A DNA stretch of 64,000 nucleotides from Dawidia soli (GCF_018598185.1 NZ_JAHESC010000006.1:62001-126000), one strand, 5' to 3'; positions 52,404 through 61,516 are shown, counted from the first letter of the stretch. Notes: generated by a model from the letters alone, not told the origin. Numbers and translations are program-made.

Positions 52404-54008
52404 TTACCAGCCGTCGTTTTTGGATAGGTTGGGGTTGAGTACACGCTCGTTTTGCGGAATGGGCCACAGGTAGTTCCGCGAAGGATCAAACTGTTTGGTG
52501 AATGAAGGTACCTCGATCGTTTTCAGTGTGCCACCGTCGTCGTATGTAATTCCGTACACATTGCCCGGCACCACATCTCCGGCAATGCGCCAGCGGCGAA
52601 TGTCGAAGAGCCGATGGCCTTCGAAGGCGAGCTCTATTGTGCGCTCGCGACGTACAATATCGGTGAGTTCGTCCTGTGTCAGTCCGGCTTCGAGCGCCGG
52701 CAGGTTAACGTCGTTACGCCGGCGTACGTCGTTGATGGCATCGAGCACGCTGGCATCGATCTGGTTCAACGCGATCTTTGCTTCGGCGTAAGTCAGCAAT
52801 ACCTCGGCGTACCGCAGTTGAATAATGTTGATGCCGTTGTTGGTTTTACTGTTGAGGTCTTCGATGTTTACATACTTCTTTACAGCGTAGCCGGTCGATG
52901 GTGCGAAATAAGTGCTGCCAATGGCGTCGGGTGTACCGCTGTTCGGGCGTGGATCGAATATTTTTCCGTTGGGCAGGTTGCTGCCGGGCACAAACAACGA
53001 GAACGTCAAACGCGGGTCGCGGTTGGTGTAGGGATTGTATGGGTCAAAACCGCTGGCTGCATCGGTTATCGGTATGCCATCGTTCATGGTATACATATCG
53101 GCCAGCGCCTTCGTGGGTACGTACATGTTCGGACTGGGTGATGTCGTGTTGTTTACGCTATATGGTGCCATGATGGCAAACACCTGGTTCGAAAGAACAT
53201 CTTTCAGGTACTGGCGGTCGATGATCACCTCGATATTGTTTTCAGCGCCATACGAAAACAGTTTTCCATATTCGGGATAGATGTCGTATACGTGCAGGTC
53301 CATCACGGCCTGTGCGGCAGCGATCGCTTTCTCCATGCGTCCGGCGTACAGGTTGGCGCGGGCAGCCAGGGCCAACGCGGCACCCTTGGTCATCCGGCCT
53401 TTGTCGGCGGCGGGATAAGTGTCCTTCAGTCCGTCGACAGCCTCGTGAAGCTCAGCGTCGACAAAGTCCCAGATCTCGTTGGAAGGTGTGCGCGTCAGTT
53501 GGCGGGCCTCTTCGATCGAAATGTTCTTCTTTACTAGGGGTACATCGCCGAACAGGCCCACCAATTTAATGTATTGGTATGCACGCAATACCCGCGCTTC
53601 GCTTTTATACTGTGCCAGGGCAGCCGTGTTAGCATCGGTAACCGGAATCTTGTCGATGTTGTCCAGCACAAAGTTTGCGGCCGCGATACCGTTGTAGGCG
53701 AAGGTCCATTCTTCGGCAACGACGGAGCTGGAAGCATCCAGGTTCTGTTCTACCAGCGCATTGACCGAGAAGAATTCGTTTACGTGGCCGATGTCGGAAT
53801 AGGCGTCGCGACGGAAGATGCGGTTGGGGTCATCCAGGTATGGATAGGCGGCGTTCACGGCAAACTTCGCATCGTTTTCGGTCTTCCAAAAGAAGCTTTG
53901 CGCCAGGCGGTCGTTTGGAACGGTATCCAAGAGATCGTCCGTGCAACGGGTGCTGCACAGTGCTGTCGCCAGGAGTGCAGTGCCGATAATATATTGCTTA
54001 AGCGTCAT
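52404..54008 (-). CDS. SusD/RagB-family glycan-binding lipoprotein
   Basis: A 534-residue SusD-like surface lipoprotein. N-terminal signal with a cysteine at about 22 (CSTRCTDDLLDTVPNDRL), NDAKFAVNAAYPYLDDP, the TPR-containing region (RVLRAYQYIKLVGLFGDVPLV) and the C-terminal VRRERTIELAFEGHRLFDIRRW signature, all typical of RagB/SusD. It forms the lid of the SusC channel encoded 20 bp upstream and captures the glycan or its fragments. Confidence 0.94.
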   Translation of the reverse strand: MTLKQYIIGTALLATALCSTRCTDDLLDTVPNDRLAQSFFWKTENDAKFAVNAAYPYLDDPNRIFRRDAYSDIGHVNEFFSVNALVEQNLDASSSVVAEEWTFAYNGIAAANFVLDNIDKIPVTDANTAALAQYKSEARVLRAYQYIKLVGLFGDVPLVKKNISIEEARQLTRTPSNEIWDFVDAELHEAVDGLKDTYPAADKGRMTKGAALALAARANLYAGRMEKAIAAAQAVMDLHVYDIYPEYGKLFSYGAENNIEVIIDRQYLKDVLSNQVFAIMAPYSVNNTTSPSPNMYVPTKALADMYTMNDGIPITDAASGFDPYNPYTNRDPRLTFSLFVPGSNLPNGKIFDPRPNSGTPDAIGSTYFAPSTGYAVKKYVNIEDLNSKTNNGINIIQLRYAEVLLTYAEAKIALNQIDASVLDAINDVRRRNDVNLPALEAGLTQDELTDIVRRERTIELAFEGHRLFDIRRWRIAGDVVPGNVYGITYDDGGTLKTIEVPSFTKQFDPSRNYLWPIPQNERVLNPNLSKNDGW

Positions 54009-54028
54009 GTTGATTTCTGGTTAGTTTG

Positions 54029-57000
54029 TTAAAACTGAAGGTTAAGTCCCAACGTCATCAACGACGTTTGCGGATAGTACAAAGCACGGCCGGAACCGAC
54101 TTCCGGATCGAGGCCCCACTCTTTCAGCTTGGAGAACGACAGTACGTTGGTAGCGGAAGCGTATACACTCGCGCGCGTCAGTCGTATGCGTTCGACGAGC
54201 GGCAGTGGCAAGTTGTACGTCAACTGTACATTTTTCAGCTTGAGGTACGATGCGTCGATGATCATGCGGTCCGAGGTATTGACGTTACGCAAGTCGCGTT
54301 TGACAGGCCGTGGAAACTTAGCTCCCGGGTTTTCGGGCGTCCAGTAGTTGCCAGTTACGACATCCGAAACGAACCCTTCATTGTTACCCATCTCGGCCAG
54401 GGCACCGGAAAGGCGTGTGTCGACATCACCGGCACCCTGGAAGAAGAGTGCCAACTCAAAATTCTTATAGCTCATGTTGATGTTCATACCGAACGTGATG
54501 CGCGGGAACGATTTGCCGATCATGGTCATATCGTCGGCATTGATCACATCGTCATTGTTCAGATTCAGGTATTTTACATCGCCTGGTTTTGTGTTGGCGG
54601 CATATGTAGGGTAGGAATCGACTTCCTCCTGTGTTTGGAAAAGCCCGCCGGTCGCGTAGCCCCAGTGTGCATTGATGGGCAATCCTTCTTTAATGATATA
54701 CCGCGGGTCGATATCGTTGCCCGAGATGTACGGACCGGTGCCTGCCAGGCTCACCACCTTGTTATTATTGACAGACATATTGCCTTCTACGTTATACTTG
54801 AATGCGGAGCGTACCTCGCCCCGGTAGCCCAAAACGATCTCAAAACCTTTGTTATCGACAACACCGGCATTTTGCGGGGGTGCGGCAAAGCCCACGGCCG
54901 CAGGGATCGGGAGGTTGATCAGGATACCATCCGTGCGTTTCTTATAATAGTCAAATGAGAGTGTCAAGCCTTCCAACACCTGGGCATCGATACCCACGTT
55001 GGTTTGTGTGGTCGTCTCCCAGGTAATATCCGGGTTGGCCAGTACGGTAGGTTTATATCCTATTACGGATGTGCCTCCAAACGAGTAGGCCGAAGCATTC
55101 AGCGACTGGTAGTAGCTGTAGAGGCCTACAGCCTGGTTGCCGGTCTTGCCCCATGAACCGCGAAGCTTCAACTCTTGCAGGAAGCTGATGCCGCTCATAA
55201 ACGACTCTTCGGAGATACGCCATCCCGCCGAAAAGGAGGGGAAGAAACTATATTGGTTGCTGCCGGTGAATCGTGAAGAACCATCGTAGCGACCGTTGGC
55301 TTCAAAGAGGTATTTGTCGGCGTAGGAGTAGTTTACGCGTGCCATGTATGAACGCAACCCCCACTTCGAGTCATTACCGCCGTTGTTCTTGGTGCCGTCG
55401 TTAGCGCCCTGGCTGATCGACTGAATGTTGTTGTTATAGAACCGCTCACGATACGCTGACAAAGAGTCGGTAACGTTGGAGATCTCCGAGTAGCCCACCA
55501 GCGCCGAGAGATCGTGCTTGTCAAAGGCCTTCTGATACGTCAGCAGGTTGTTGATAGTATACTCGGTGGCGTTGATGCGCGCCTCGTTAAGCGTGTTGTT
55601 TGGCACTGCCTTGGTGATGTTCCTGGTCTTGTCAAGATTGGTATAGGAGTTTGCAAAATCTTTTTTACTCGTCAGGATGATTCGGGGCGAGAATTGCGTG
55701 GTGAATTTCAGTCCTTCGGCGATCGTCCAGCTGGCGCTGATGTTGCCGATGATATTCTGCGTGTACTGATTGGACTTGCCGCCCATCTCGGCATACATCA
55801 ACGGGTTATGCCCCTGCGAACTCAAACCATAGGTGCCGTCGGAGTATTTCGGTACGGTAAACAGCGAACCGTGGAATATGCGGTCATAGATCGTGCTTTC
55901 CAACGTCGGCGCGGTGGACCGCATACGACGGTAGTTCAAGTCGCCCGATACGCTGATCTTCTTGGAAATCTGGAAGTCGGAGTTCAAACGTACTTCCTTC
56001 AGGTCGAAATCGTAACCGTTCAGCAAGGCGTCCTGACGCATGTTGCGTACGCTCATTCGAGCCTTGAACTTTTCGCTGCCACCGGCAACGGCGATGTTGT
56101 TGCTAAACTGCGGGGCGGTGTGGAACAGCTCGTCATACCATACGTTTGGTAGCGGGTATTTTTCGCGGTCGGAGCTGGTTGTCCATTCCTGGATCGATGC
56201 ATCGGAATACATATCGGGAGCAGCCAGCCCTGCATTCTGGAAGGCCACTTGTTGGAGGCGCATGTACGATGCGACGTCCATCATTTCGGGGTTGTTGACC
56301 GAGTTCTGGAGGGCGTAGTAGCCGTTGTATGTTACGGTCACGCGGTCTTCTTTTGCGCGCTTGGTGGTGATGAGGATTACGCCGTTGGCCGCGCGCGAAC
56401 CGTAGATCGCCGTAGAAGCGGCATCTTTCAAAATCGACATCGACTCGATGTCGTTGGGGTTGATATAATCCAGCGACTGCTCGATACCATCTACAATCAC
56501 CAGCGCGTTGTTCTTGGTAGGGTTGTTATTGTTGGGCAAGCTCGTCACCCCGCGTATGCGCATCGTTGTGGTCGAGCGGCCCGGCATGCCACCCTGGTCG
56601 ATTACGGTCAGCCCGGGCGCGCGGCCTTGCATGGCCTGGCCGAGTGTAGTGACGGGCCGTTGTGTAATTGCTTCGCTTTGAACCTGGCTTACTGAATTGG
56701 TAACGCTGATCTTCTTCTGTGTGCCGTACCCTACAACGACGATCTCACTCAGTGTGGTGATGTCGGGTTGCATAGCCAGGTCGATGCGTGTTTGGTTGTT
56801 GACGGCCACTTCCTGTGTCAGATAGCCGATGAAGGAGAATTGCAGCACGGCGTCGCCTTCGGAGATTGACAAGGTGTAATCGCCGTTCACATCGGTCGAG
56901 GTGCCATTAGCGGTTCCTTTTTGAAGCACGCTTACCCCTGGCATGCCTTCGCCGGTTTCAGACGTGACCCGTCCGGATACGGTGATCTGGTAGGTGACCA

Positions 57001-57466
57001 CGGAAGAAGGTGGTTCAGGTTGAGCAGCGATAGTCGCGGGTGTTGTTGCGGGTTCGGATGTTTCGGGTTGGGCGGCTGGTTCGGTAGGGGTGTTACGTTG
57101 TTTTTTTAACATGATCTGGTCGCCCCGGATCCTGTAGCTCACGCCGGGCATGACGCGCAGCAGCTCGTTTACGATCGTTTCGATGTTCTCGTCGCGCAGC
57201 GACAACGAAATGATTTGTTTGTCGTCGACGGCCTTCGTGCTATAAAAGAAGTGATAGTTCGTTTTTTCTTCCAGCGTGTGGAATGCTTCCTTCAGCGAAA
57301 TGTTGCGGAACTCGATAGAGATCGATTCACGCTTGATAACCGTATCAGCAGCCTGGATCTGGAATGTATTGAGCGATAATAGCATCAGCAGCATCATAGG
57401 CAAGAAGGATAGGGTTCTGAACCACCTTTGCGGCAGGCAAAGGCATTTCAGTAGAAATTTTTTCAT
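54029..57466 (-). CDS. SusC/RagA-family TonB-dependent transporter with STN signalling domain
   Basis: An 1145-residue transporter. Order: signal peptide (to about 39), secretin/TonB N-terminal STN domain (about 48-115, ISIEFRNISLKEAFHTLEE), linker rich in P, E and T (about 123-150), carboxypeptidase-like domain (VSGRVTSETGEGMPGVSVLQKG), plug (VVVGYGTQKKISVTNSVSQV, TMRIRGVTSLPNNN) and beta barrel ending in LGLNLQF. The STN domain is the part that contacts FecR-type anti-sigma factors, so import should signal to the sigma factor encoded upstream. Its leader is covered by a predicted antisense RNA. Confidence 0.95.
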   Translation of the reverse strand: MKKFLLKCLCLPQRWFRTLSFLPMMLLMLLSLNTFQIQAADTVIKRESISIEFRNISLKEAFHTLEEKTNYHFFYSTKAVDDKQIISLSLRDENIETIVNELLRVMPGVSYRIRGDQIMLKKQRNTPTEPAAQPETSEPATTPATIAAQPEPPSSVVTYQITVSGRVTSETGEGMPGVSVLQKGTANGTSTDVNGDYTLSISEGDAVLQFSFIGYLTQEVAVNNQTRIDLAMQPDITTLSEIVVVGYGTQKKISVTNSVSQVQSEAITQRPVTTLGQAMQGRAPGLTVIDQGGMPGRSTTTMRIRGVTSLPNNNNPTKNNALVIVDGIEQSLDYINPNDIESMSILKDAASTAIYGSRAANGVILITTKRAKEDRVTVTYNGYYALQNSVNNPEMMDVASYMRLQQVAFQNAGLAAPDMYSDASIQEWTTSSDREKYPLPNVWYDELFHTAPQFSNNIAVAGGSEKFKARMSVRNMRQDALLNGYDFDLKEVRLNSDFQISKKISVSGDLNYRRMRSTAPTLESTIYDRIFHGSLFTVPKYSDGTYGLSSQGHNPLMYAEMGGKSNQYTQNIIGNISASWTIAEGLKFTTQFSPRIILTSKKDFANSYTNLDKTRNITKAVPNNTLNEARINATEYTINNLLTYQKAFDKHDLSALVGYSEISNVTDSLSAYRERFYNNNIQSISQGANDGTKNNGGNDSKWGLRSYMARVNYSYADKYLFEANGRYDGSSRFTGSNQYSFFPSFSAGWRISEESFMSGISFLQELKLRGSWGKTGNQAVGLYSYYQSLNASAYSFGGTSVIGYKPTVLANPDITWETTTQTNVGIDAQVLEGLTLSFDYYKKRTDGILINLPIPAAVGFAAPPQNAGVVDNKGFEIVLGYRGEVRSAFKYNVEGNMSVNNNKVVSLAGTGPYISGNDIDPRYIIKEGLPINAHWGYATGGLFQTQEEVDSYPTYAANTKPGDVKYLNLNNDDVINADDMTMIGKSFPRITFGMNINMSYKNFELALFFQGAGDVDTRLSGALAEMGNNEGFVSDVVTGNYWTPENPGAKFPRPVKRDLRNVNTSDRMIIDASYLKLKNVQLTYNLPLPLVERIRLTRASVYASATNVLSFSKLKEWGLDPEVGSGRALYYPQTSLMTLGLNLQF

Positions 57467-57473
57467 AGTTTTG
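57466..57473 (+). promoter_or_regulatory. -7 box for the antisense RNA
   Basis: TAGTTTTG on the plus strand matches TAnnTTTG fully and overlaps the susC start codon on the other strand. No TTG sits at 19 bp upstream, so the -33 element is weak or absent. Confidence 0.4.
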
Positions 57474-57479
57474 GTTAGT

Positions 57480-57576
57480 TAATAAAGTGTGAGTCATTTT
57501 ATTACACCCCGGCGGCTCCTGGAGCAGCCGGGTTTAAGGTCGGGGGGTGCTTCCAACACCTCCCGATTCTTTTTTT
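57480..57576 (+). ncRNA. predicted antisense small RNA covering the susC leader
   Basis: On the plus strand, opposite the susC 5' leader, a possible stem (GTGT...ACAC with AATAAA/TTTTATT) is followed by a strong hairpin (57508-57532) and a 9-bp terminator hairpin (57541-57549 with 57557-57565), then ATTC and seven T (57570-57576). One G-U pair (57545/57561) forms only in plus-strand RNA, and the T tract is on the plus strand only. Antisense sRNAs at this position are known for some Bacteroides utilisation loci (DonS type). Transcription here is inferred; the 5' end is estimated. Confidence 0.55.
57541..57576 (+). terminator. plus-strand terminator in the fecR-susC gap
   Basis: Stem CGGGGGGTG/CACCTCCCG with a 7-nt loop and a T7 tract. 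No plus-strand gene precedes it, so it points to a short noncoding transcript. Confidence 0.7.
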
Positions 57577-57627
57577 AGCGCGGTCTATTATTTCATTGGC
57601 GACTTTTTTTAGGTTTTGGCATCGGTA

Positions 57628-58698
57628 TCATTCTTCGCATGATCCCCCCGTGATCAGCACCCGGTTGCCTTCCAGGCGATAGGTGATCGATGCTGTGTTT
57701 TGAAAAATCGCGAGTATTTCTTCCAGCGATTTGTTTTGAAACTTTCCGGAAAAGGTACAGCTCCCAAAATGCTCACTCTGCACATCGATAGAGACGTTGT
57801 ACCAACGCTCGAGCGTGGCCTTGATATCGCTAAAAGGCAAGTCGTCGAAGACAATCCAGCCTTCACGCCAGGCGGTATATTTTTCTGTGTTGACAGCTTT
57901 TGCGAGCGTGAGCGCTTGCGATTTTTTGGAAAACGTGGCCTGTTGGTTGGGTAATAAAGTTACCGGCTCCCGGGAAGGGGTGTTCTGATTGGCAATGCTC
58001 ACCTTGCCGCGTACCAGGGTGGTCTCGACCGACTTGTCGTTGAGATACGATTTTACGTTGAATGCCGTGCCCAATACGCGGATGGCAATGTCGGATGTAT
58101 GGACAATAAACGGCTTGTGTTTGTTCTCGGCAACGTCAAAGAATGCTTCACCCTCCAGGTATACTTCCCGAAGGTCCTGGTGGGCAAAGTCGTTTGCATA
58201 CCGCAACGTACTTTCTCCGTTCAGCCAGACCGTCGTACCATCACCGAGTGTGATCTGGACCTTTTCGCCTTTCAGCGAGCGTTGCTCATTCCAGGCATGC
58301 GATGTGGCAAGCGATATGCCGGCCGGCATCCAGGTGCGGTAGCCAAACACTGCTGCGGCCAGCAAGATCGATGCCGCGGCGGCACAGTAGAGTATGCGGC
58401 GCCGCCGTGGCGTGGTGGCGGCCGGGGTTATCGAGGCTGAAGTCGTATTTTGTTCCAGCTCATCGATGCGACGATTCATATCGAAACGCATGTTCTCTAT
58501 ATAAGCGTCGGATACCGGGCGCTTAAAATTCATTGCTTCTAAGAACTGCCGGGCTTCCGCGACACGAGCAGCTTGTTGCGGATAGTGGCGTAGGAAAGAA
58601 TCCCAATATTGATTCAGGGCCTCATTGGGAGATGAGACCCATTGCTGAAAGTATTCGTCCTGGATAAAATCTTCGACGGTATAATCCTTATAGTGCAT
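57628..58698 (-). CDS. FecR-family anti-sigma factor
   Basis: A 356-residue inner-membrane anti-sigma factor. A cytoplasmic N-terminal region of about 95 residues (DEYFQQWVSSPNEALNQYW) binds sigma. One membrane helix follows near 103-122 (ILYCAAAASILLAAAVFGY). The periplasmic FecR domain contains ITLGDGTTVWLNGESTLRY and VRVLGTAFNVKSY-like segments, and a C-terminal DUF4974-type STN-contacting domain (FSDIKATLERWYNVSI ... ITYRLEGNRVLI). It lies 86 bp after the sigma gene and 161 bp before susC, the standard order. Confidence 0.94.
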   Translation of the reverse strand: MHYKDYTVEDFIQDEYFQQWVSSPNEALNQYWDSFLRHYPQQAARVAEARQFLEAMNFKRPVSDAYIENMRFDMNRRIDELEQNTTSASITPAATTPRRRRILYCAAAASILLAAAVFGYRTWMPAGISLATSHAWNEQRSLKGEKVQITLGDGTTVWLNGESTLRYANDFAHQDLREVYLEGEAFFDVAENKHKPFIVHTSDIAIRVLGTAFNVKSYLNDKSVETTLVRGKVSIANQNTPSREPVTLLPNQQATFSKKSQALTLAKAVNTEKYTAWREGWIVFDDLPFSDIKATLERWYNVSIDVQSEHFGSCTFSGKFQNKSLEEILAIFQNTASITYRLEGNRVLITGGSCEE

Positions 58699-58784
58699 GG
58701 TGGCTAGGGCCTTTGCCTATAAAGAGACCTGTGCAAACGTTATTACTCCCGGTTTTGGAAGTTTTTTTTGAAAAAGATCAAGCG

Positions 58785-59408
58785 TCAGCGAGATGGCAAC
58801 CGCAACACCTGACGCAGTGAAATAAGGGCCTTACCCACCAGATTGTACACTGCCTTGACGTTGGTTTGCATTACCAGGGCAATCTCATCGTAGCCCAGGT
58901 TTTCATAGAATTTAAGATAGATCGCTTCCTGTTGACGGGGACTGAGCGCCGCCAGGGAGCTCTTCAGTTGTTGCGATACTTCTTGCGAGAATTGCTCTTG
59001 TATGAGGTCGACTTCTATGGTGAACTCTACGGTATAGTCATATTCTTCCGGAATGTGTTGTTCACCCAGCGAGAGTTTATCAGAAGAAAGACGTCGCAGT
59101 ATGCGACGGCGGAGGGATTTGATGAGATAGAATTTTAACAATACGACGCTTTCTGACAAATTCCCGCGTTTCGTCCACAGCTCAACAAAAACGTCCTGGA
59201 TGCAATCGGAGATCAGTGCCTGATCGGGTGTGATGTTCCGGCCGTAAGAATACAGCGTGCGGGCATAACAATCAAAAATAACGTTGAGGGCCTGCCGGCT
59301 ACCGCCCCGGAACAAGCGCCATAGCTCCTGCTCTTCTGCGGCCAACGGTGTCTTGGCAACAAAAAAGCCAGGCTCGTTTCTGTTCCCAGGCTGGTTTAGT
59401 GCATCCAT
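58785..59408 (-). CDS. ECF-type RNA polymerase sigma factor
   Basis: A 207-residue ECF sigma factor. Region 2 includes VIFDCYARTLYSYGRNITPDQALISDCIQDVFVELW in two helices with the conserved D-x-x-Q-D-V-F-x-x-L-W pattern; region 4 holds ALSPRQQEAIYLKFYENLGYDEIALVM in the -35 recognition helices. It should activate susC and the downstream genes once FecR is relieved by a signal from the SusC STN domain. Confidence 0.94.
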   Translation of the reverse strand: MDALNQPGNRNEPGFFVAKTPLAAEEQELWRLFRGGSRQALNVIFDCYARTLYSYGRNITPDQALISDCIQDVFVELWTKRGNLSESVVLLKFYLIKSLRRRILRRLSSDKLSLGEQHIPEEYDYTVEFTIEVDLIQEQFSQEVSQQLKSSLAALSPRQQEAIYLKFYENLGYDEIALVMQTNVKAVYNLVGKALISLRQVLRLPSR

Positions 59409-59438
59409 GAACGTAGCAAGGTTAAGTCAGGCAACGTA

Positions 59439-59466
59439 CAATATTAAAAATATTATCTGAATTCAA
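59439..59466 (-). promoter_or_regulatory. possible promoter of the sigma gene
   Basis: On the minus strand a TTG (59464-59466) is followed after 17 bp by TAATATTG (59439-59446), one mismatch from TAnnTTTG. The start codon lies about 30 bp downstream. Weak call. Confidence 0.3.
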
Positions 59467-59546
59467 ACGTGTGTATATGGTATTTGCTACGATTGCGGTG
59501 ACTGTAAGGTCTATTTTCGTTGGAGTCGAAACCTGGATTGCGTGAC

Positions 59547-60458
59547 CTATTGCAGATAGTCTTTCGATTTTTTCCGAATCACTAATTCAAGATCGGTTCC
59601 CAGTTGATCAATTTGCCCGGAGTGATGGAGATAGAAAAGATCGCCTTTTTTGTTTCCCTCCTTTACCGCGATGGATCCATCGTCAAATTCAATTAGTTGG
59701 TTATAGTTGCCATCATCAAGCGAAATGTCCTGGATTTCGGAGATACCCAGGATCCTGAATTGATCAAATGAGATTCCTTCTGCTTGTTCTATGATGGAGA
59801 GATAGTCGGGAGGTAGTTTTGAAAGGATATTCTTTTCGAAGAACTGCCGTTGAGCAGGCCTCAGCGGATGATTGGCTTCCATTATTTTAAAGCAGGCCTG
59901 CAGTTCCAACAAGATACCCTGAAAGGCTGGTATAGTTTCGAATACTTTTTTCTCGTAGTAGGCGTCGGTATTCTCTGCGGGATCGTTATTGATCTTTTTA
60001 CTACTAATCTCAATCGCTGAACCTTTTTGAATTTTTTTCGGATTAGGTCTGATAGCCCACCCCCAGATACGACCGTCGTAGGTCTTGAACTCGATGCTGT
60101 ACTTTACGCGGTTGACACTAAAGCGTATGGTGGCTATTTTGCCTTCGTCTTTTCGGGCATATATTGCATTTTCGGGCAAGGGGACTTCCTTGTCATCATA
60201 TAGCTCGAGGGTCATGCTTTTGCCCCAGTACTGTCTCCATTTTCTCTTGCCTTCGAAGTATTTAACTTGTAGACGGATCTTTTCCTGGATATCTGGGGAG
60301 AACATCACGCAGAACTCTTCGATTAGGTTTCTTTCTAAGGGTGTGAATCCTTTCCTGGTGAATTTGGGTCGTCTGTTGAAAGCCGCGACTGCCAGTACTA
60401 GAAATATAACGAGCAATACTCCCAACACTACTCCGAAGATGATCAATATTATTTTCAT
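59547..60458 (-). CDS. membrane-anchored protein with SMI1/KNR4 (SUKH)-like C-terminal domain
   Basis: A 303-residue protein with one N-terminal membrane helix (IILIIFGVVLGVLLVIFLVLAV). The middle part (about 30-170) is not recognised; it has a charged start (RRPKFTRKGFTPLERNLIEEF) and a beta-rich stretch around IRFSVNRVKYSIEFKTYDGR. The end (about 215-300: LPPDYLSIIEQAEGISFDQ, ILGISEIQDISLDDGNYNQLI, VKEGNKKGDLFYLHHSG) resembles the SMI1/KNR4 superfamily, often found in immunity proteins of toxin systems. No toxin gene lies next to it. Base composition here is lower in GC than in the flanking genes, which may indicate transfer. Confidence 0.55.
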   Translation of the reverse strand: MKIILIIFGVVLGVLLVIFLVLAVAAFNRRPKFTRKGFTPLERNLIEEFCVMFSPDIQEKIRLQVKYFEGKRKWRQYWGKSMTLELYDDKEVPLPENAIYARKDEGKIATIRFSVNRVKYSIEFKTYDGRIWGWAIRPNPKKIQKGSAIEISSKKINNDPAENTDAYYEKKVFETIPAFQGILLELQACFKIMEANHPLRPAQRQFFEKNILSKLPPDYLSIIEQAEGISFDQFRILGISEIQDISLDDGNYNQLIEFDDGSIAVKEGNKKGDLFYLHHSGQIDQLGTDLELVIRKKSKDYLQ

Positions 60459-60503
60459 ACTGGAAACATATCCCTGCTAAGATGGTTGCACACCGATCAG
60501 CAT

Positions 60504-60755
60504 TTAAGCAATTCTCGATTCCGAATAGAGATCATACGCAGCGACAAGCGATTCGCGGCCCGTTGATTCCTTGTAATTTTCATAGCTGCCGATTTCCTTG
60601 CGATTTTCGACATAGACGGCCCGATATTCCGACTCATATTCGTCCCAAACAATAAGCAGATAGTTGTAGCCTATTTTGCTCTGACGACCATTCTCCAGCC
60701 AGAGGTTAAACGTTTCTTCGTCAAGCGACCTGGGAAAATCCGACCCTTCAAACAT
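60504..60755 (-). CDS. hypothetical protein, 83 residues
   Basis: A small soluble protein with no recognised family. It begins MFEGSDFPRSLDEETFNLWLENGRQSKIGY, continues with a hydrophobic and acidic strand (LLIVWDEYESEYRAVYV) and a possible helix at the end (GRESLVAAYDLYSESRI). It lies upstream of the SUKH-like gene on the same strand with a 45-bp gap and similar lower GC, so the two may form a unit. A clear start and residue composition support a real gene; its function cannot be told. Confidence 0.55.
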   Translation of the reverse strand: MFEGSDFPRSLDEETFNLWLENGRQSKIGYNYLLIVWDEYESEYRAVYVENRKEIGSYENYKESTGRESLVAAYDLYSESRIA

Positions 60756-60889
60756 AGCGGGAATGTGTTGTTTGCGGGAAATTTAGCCAAAGTACGGCCC
60801 ATTGGCAACCGTATCAGCTGCTGTGGGACGGGAAGCGTCCCCAGAAGATTGGATATTTCTGTTTAAATGTCCATCTTTTTGTAAAGATC

Positions 60890-61399
60890 ATGCTATTCAT
60901 GTACCTCCAGGAACTTACGACCCGCTTCGTCCGCTACAACCTGTGGGCTAACGAACGCCTTACTGCCTGGTTGTTGACAATAGACCCGGGCGTTCTTTAT
61001 GAAGAAACAGGTTCAAGCTTCGGGACGATCGATCGGACGCTTCAGCATATTCTGGCAGCACAAAATTATTGGTATGATGTGATCGTTAAAGAGCAGATCA
61101 ATGAATTTAAACTGCCGGCGGAGGGCAACGCGGTCGATCATGTTATTGCAAATCTGGTGGTAAGCTCACGGCAGCTGGCGAGCAGCCTGTCGGCCTTGAA
61201 TGAACAACAATTGACTGAAAGAATCCGGGTTTCCGACAGTACCCAGCGCCGATACGAATATATCCTACATGTAGTCAACCACAGCTCGTACCACCGTGGC
61301 CAGGTCGTTGCGATGTGCCGGGCGCTGGGCATAACAGGAGAAATACCTGTCACGGACTATGACGCGTATTTGTGGTGGATAGAGCATGATGTCGTTTGA
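60890..61399 (+). CDS. DinB-family protein
   Basis: A 169-residue four-helix-bundle protein of the DinB family. It has the opening YNLWANERLTAWLL, the first ligand histidine in TLQHILAAQNYW, and the two C-terminal histidines in VVNHSSYHRGQVVAMCRALG, so the metal site is complete. Relatives are metal-dependent and often of unknown function. A second ATG at 60899 is equally plausible as the start. It is not closely similar to the DinB protein at 23063. Confidence 0.85.
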   Translation: MLFMYLQELTTRFVRYNLWANERLTAWLLTIDPGVLYEETGSSFGTIDRTLQHILAAQNYWYDVIVKEQINEFKLPAEGNAVDHVIANLVVSSRQLASSLSALNEQQLTERIRVSDSTQRRYEYILHVVNHSSYHRGQVVAMCRALGITGEIPVTDYDAYLWWIEHDVV

Positions 61400-61482
61400 T
61401 AATCAGGTAATTGGAGAGGAGGTATGCTATACTTCCGCAAAGTGTCACCCTTTATCTCAAATTTTTTGAGACGAAAGAAACA

Positions 61483-61490
61483 TACCTTTG
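61483..61490 (+). promoter_or_regulatory. -7 box for the LytS/LytTR pair
   Basis: TACCTTTG, a perfect TAnnTTTG match, 26 bp before the kinase ATG at 61517. A TTG lies 14 bp upstream, shorter than usual. Its place supports the later start for the kinase. Confidence 0.45.
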
Positions 61491-61516
61491 GTTTGCGGAT
61501 TACTTACACGGTAGTT

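Noticed and set aside
60826-60842. Hairpin GGGACG/CGTCCC before the DinB gene
   Set aside because: No T tract follows on either strand and no repeat partner was seen, so no function can be supported.
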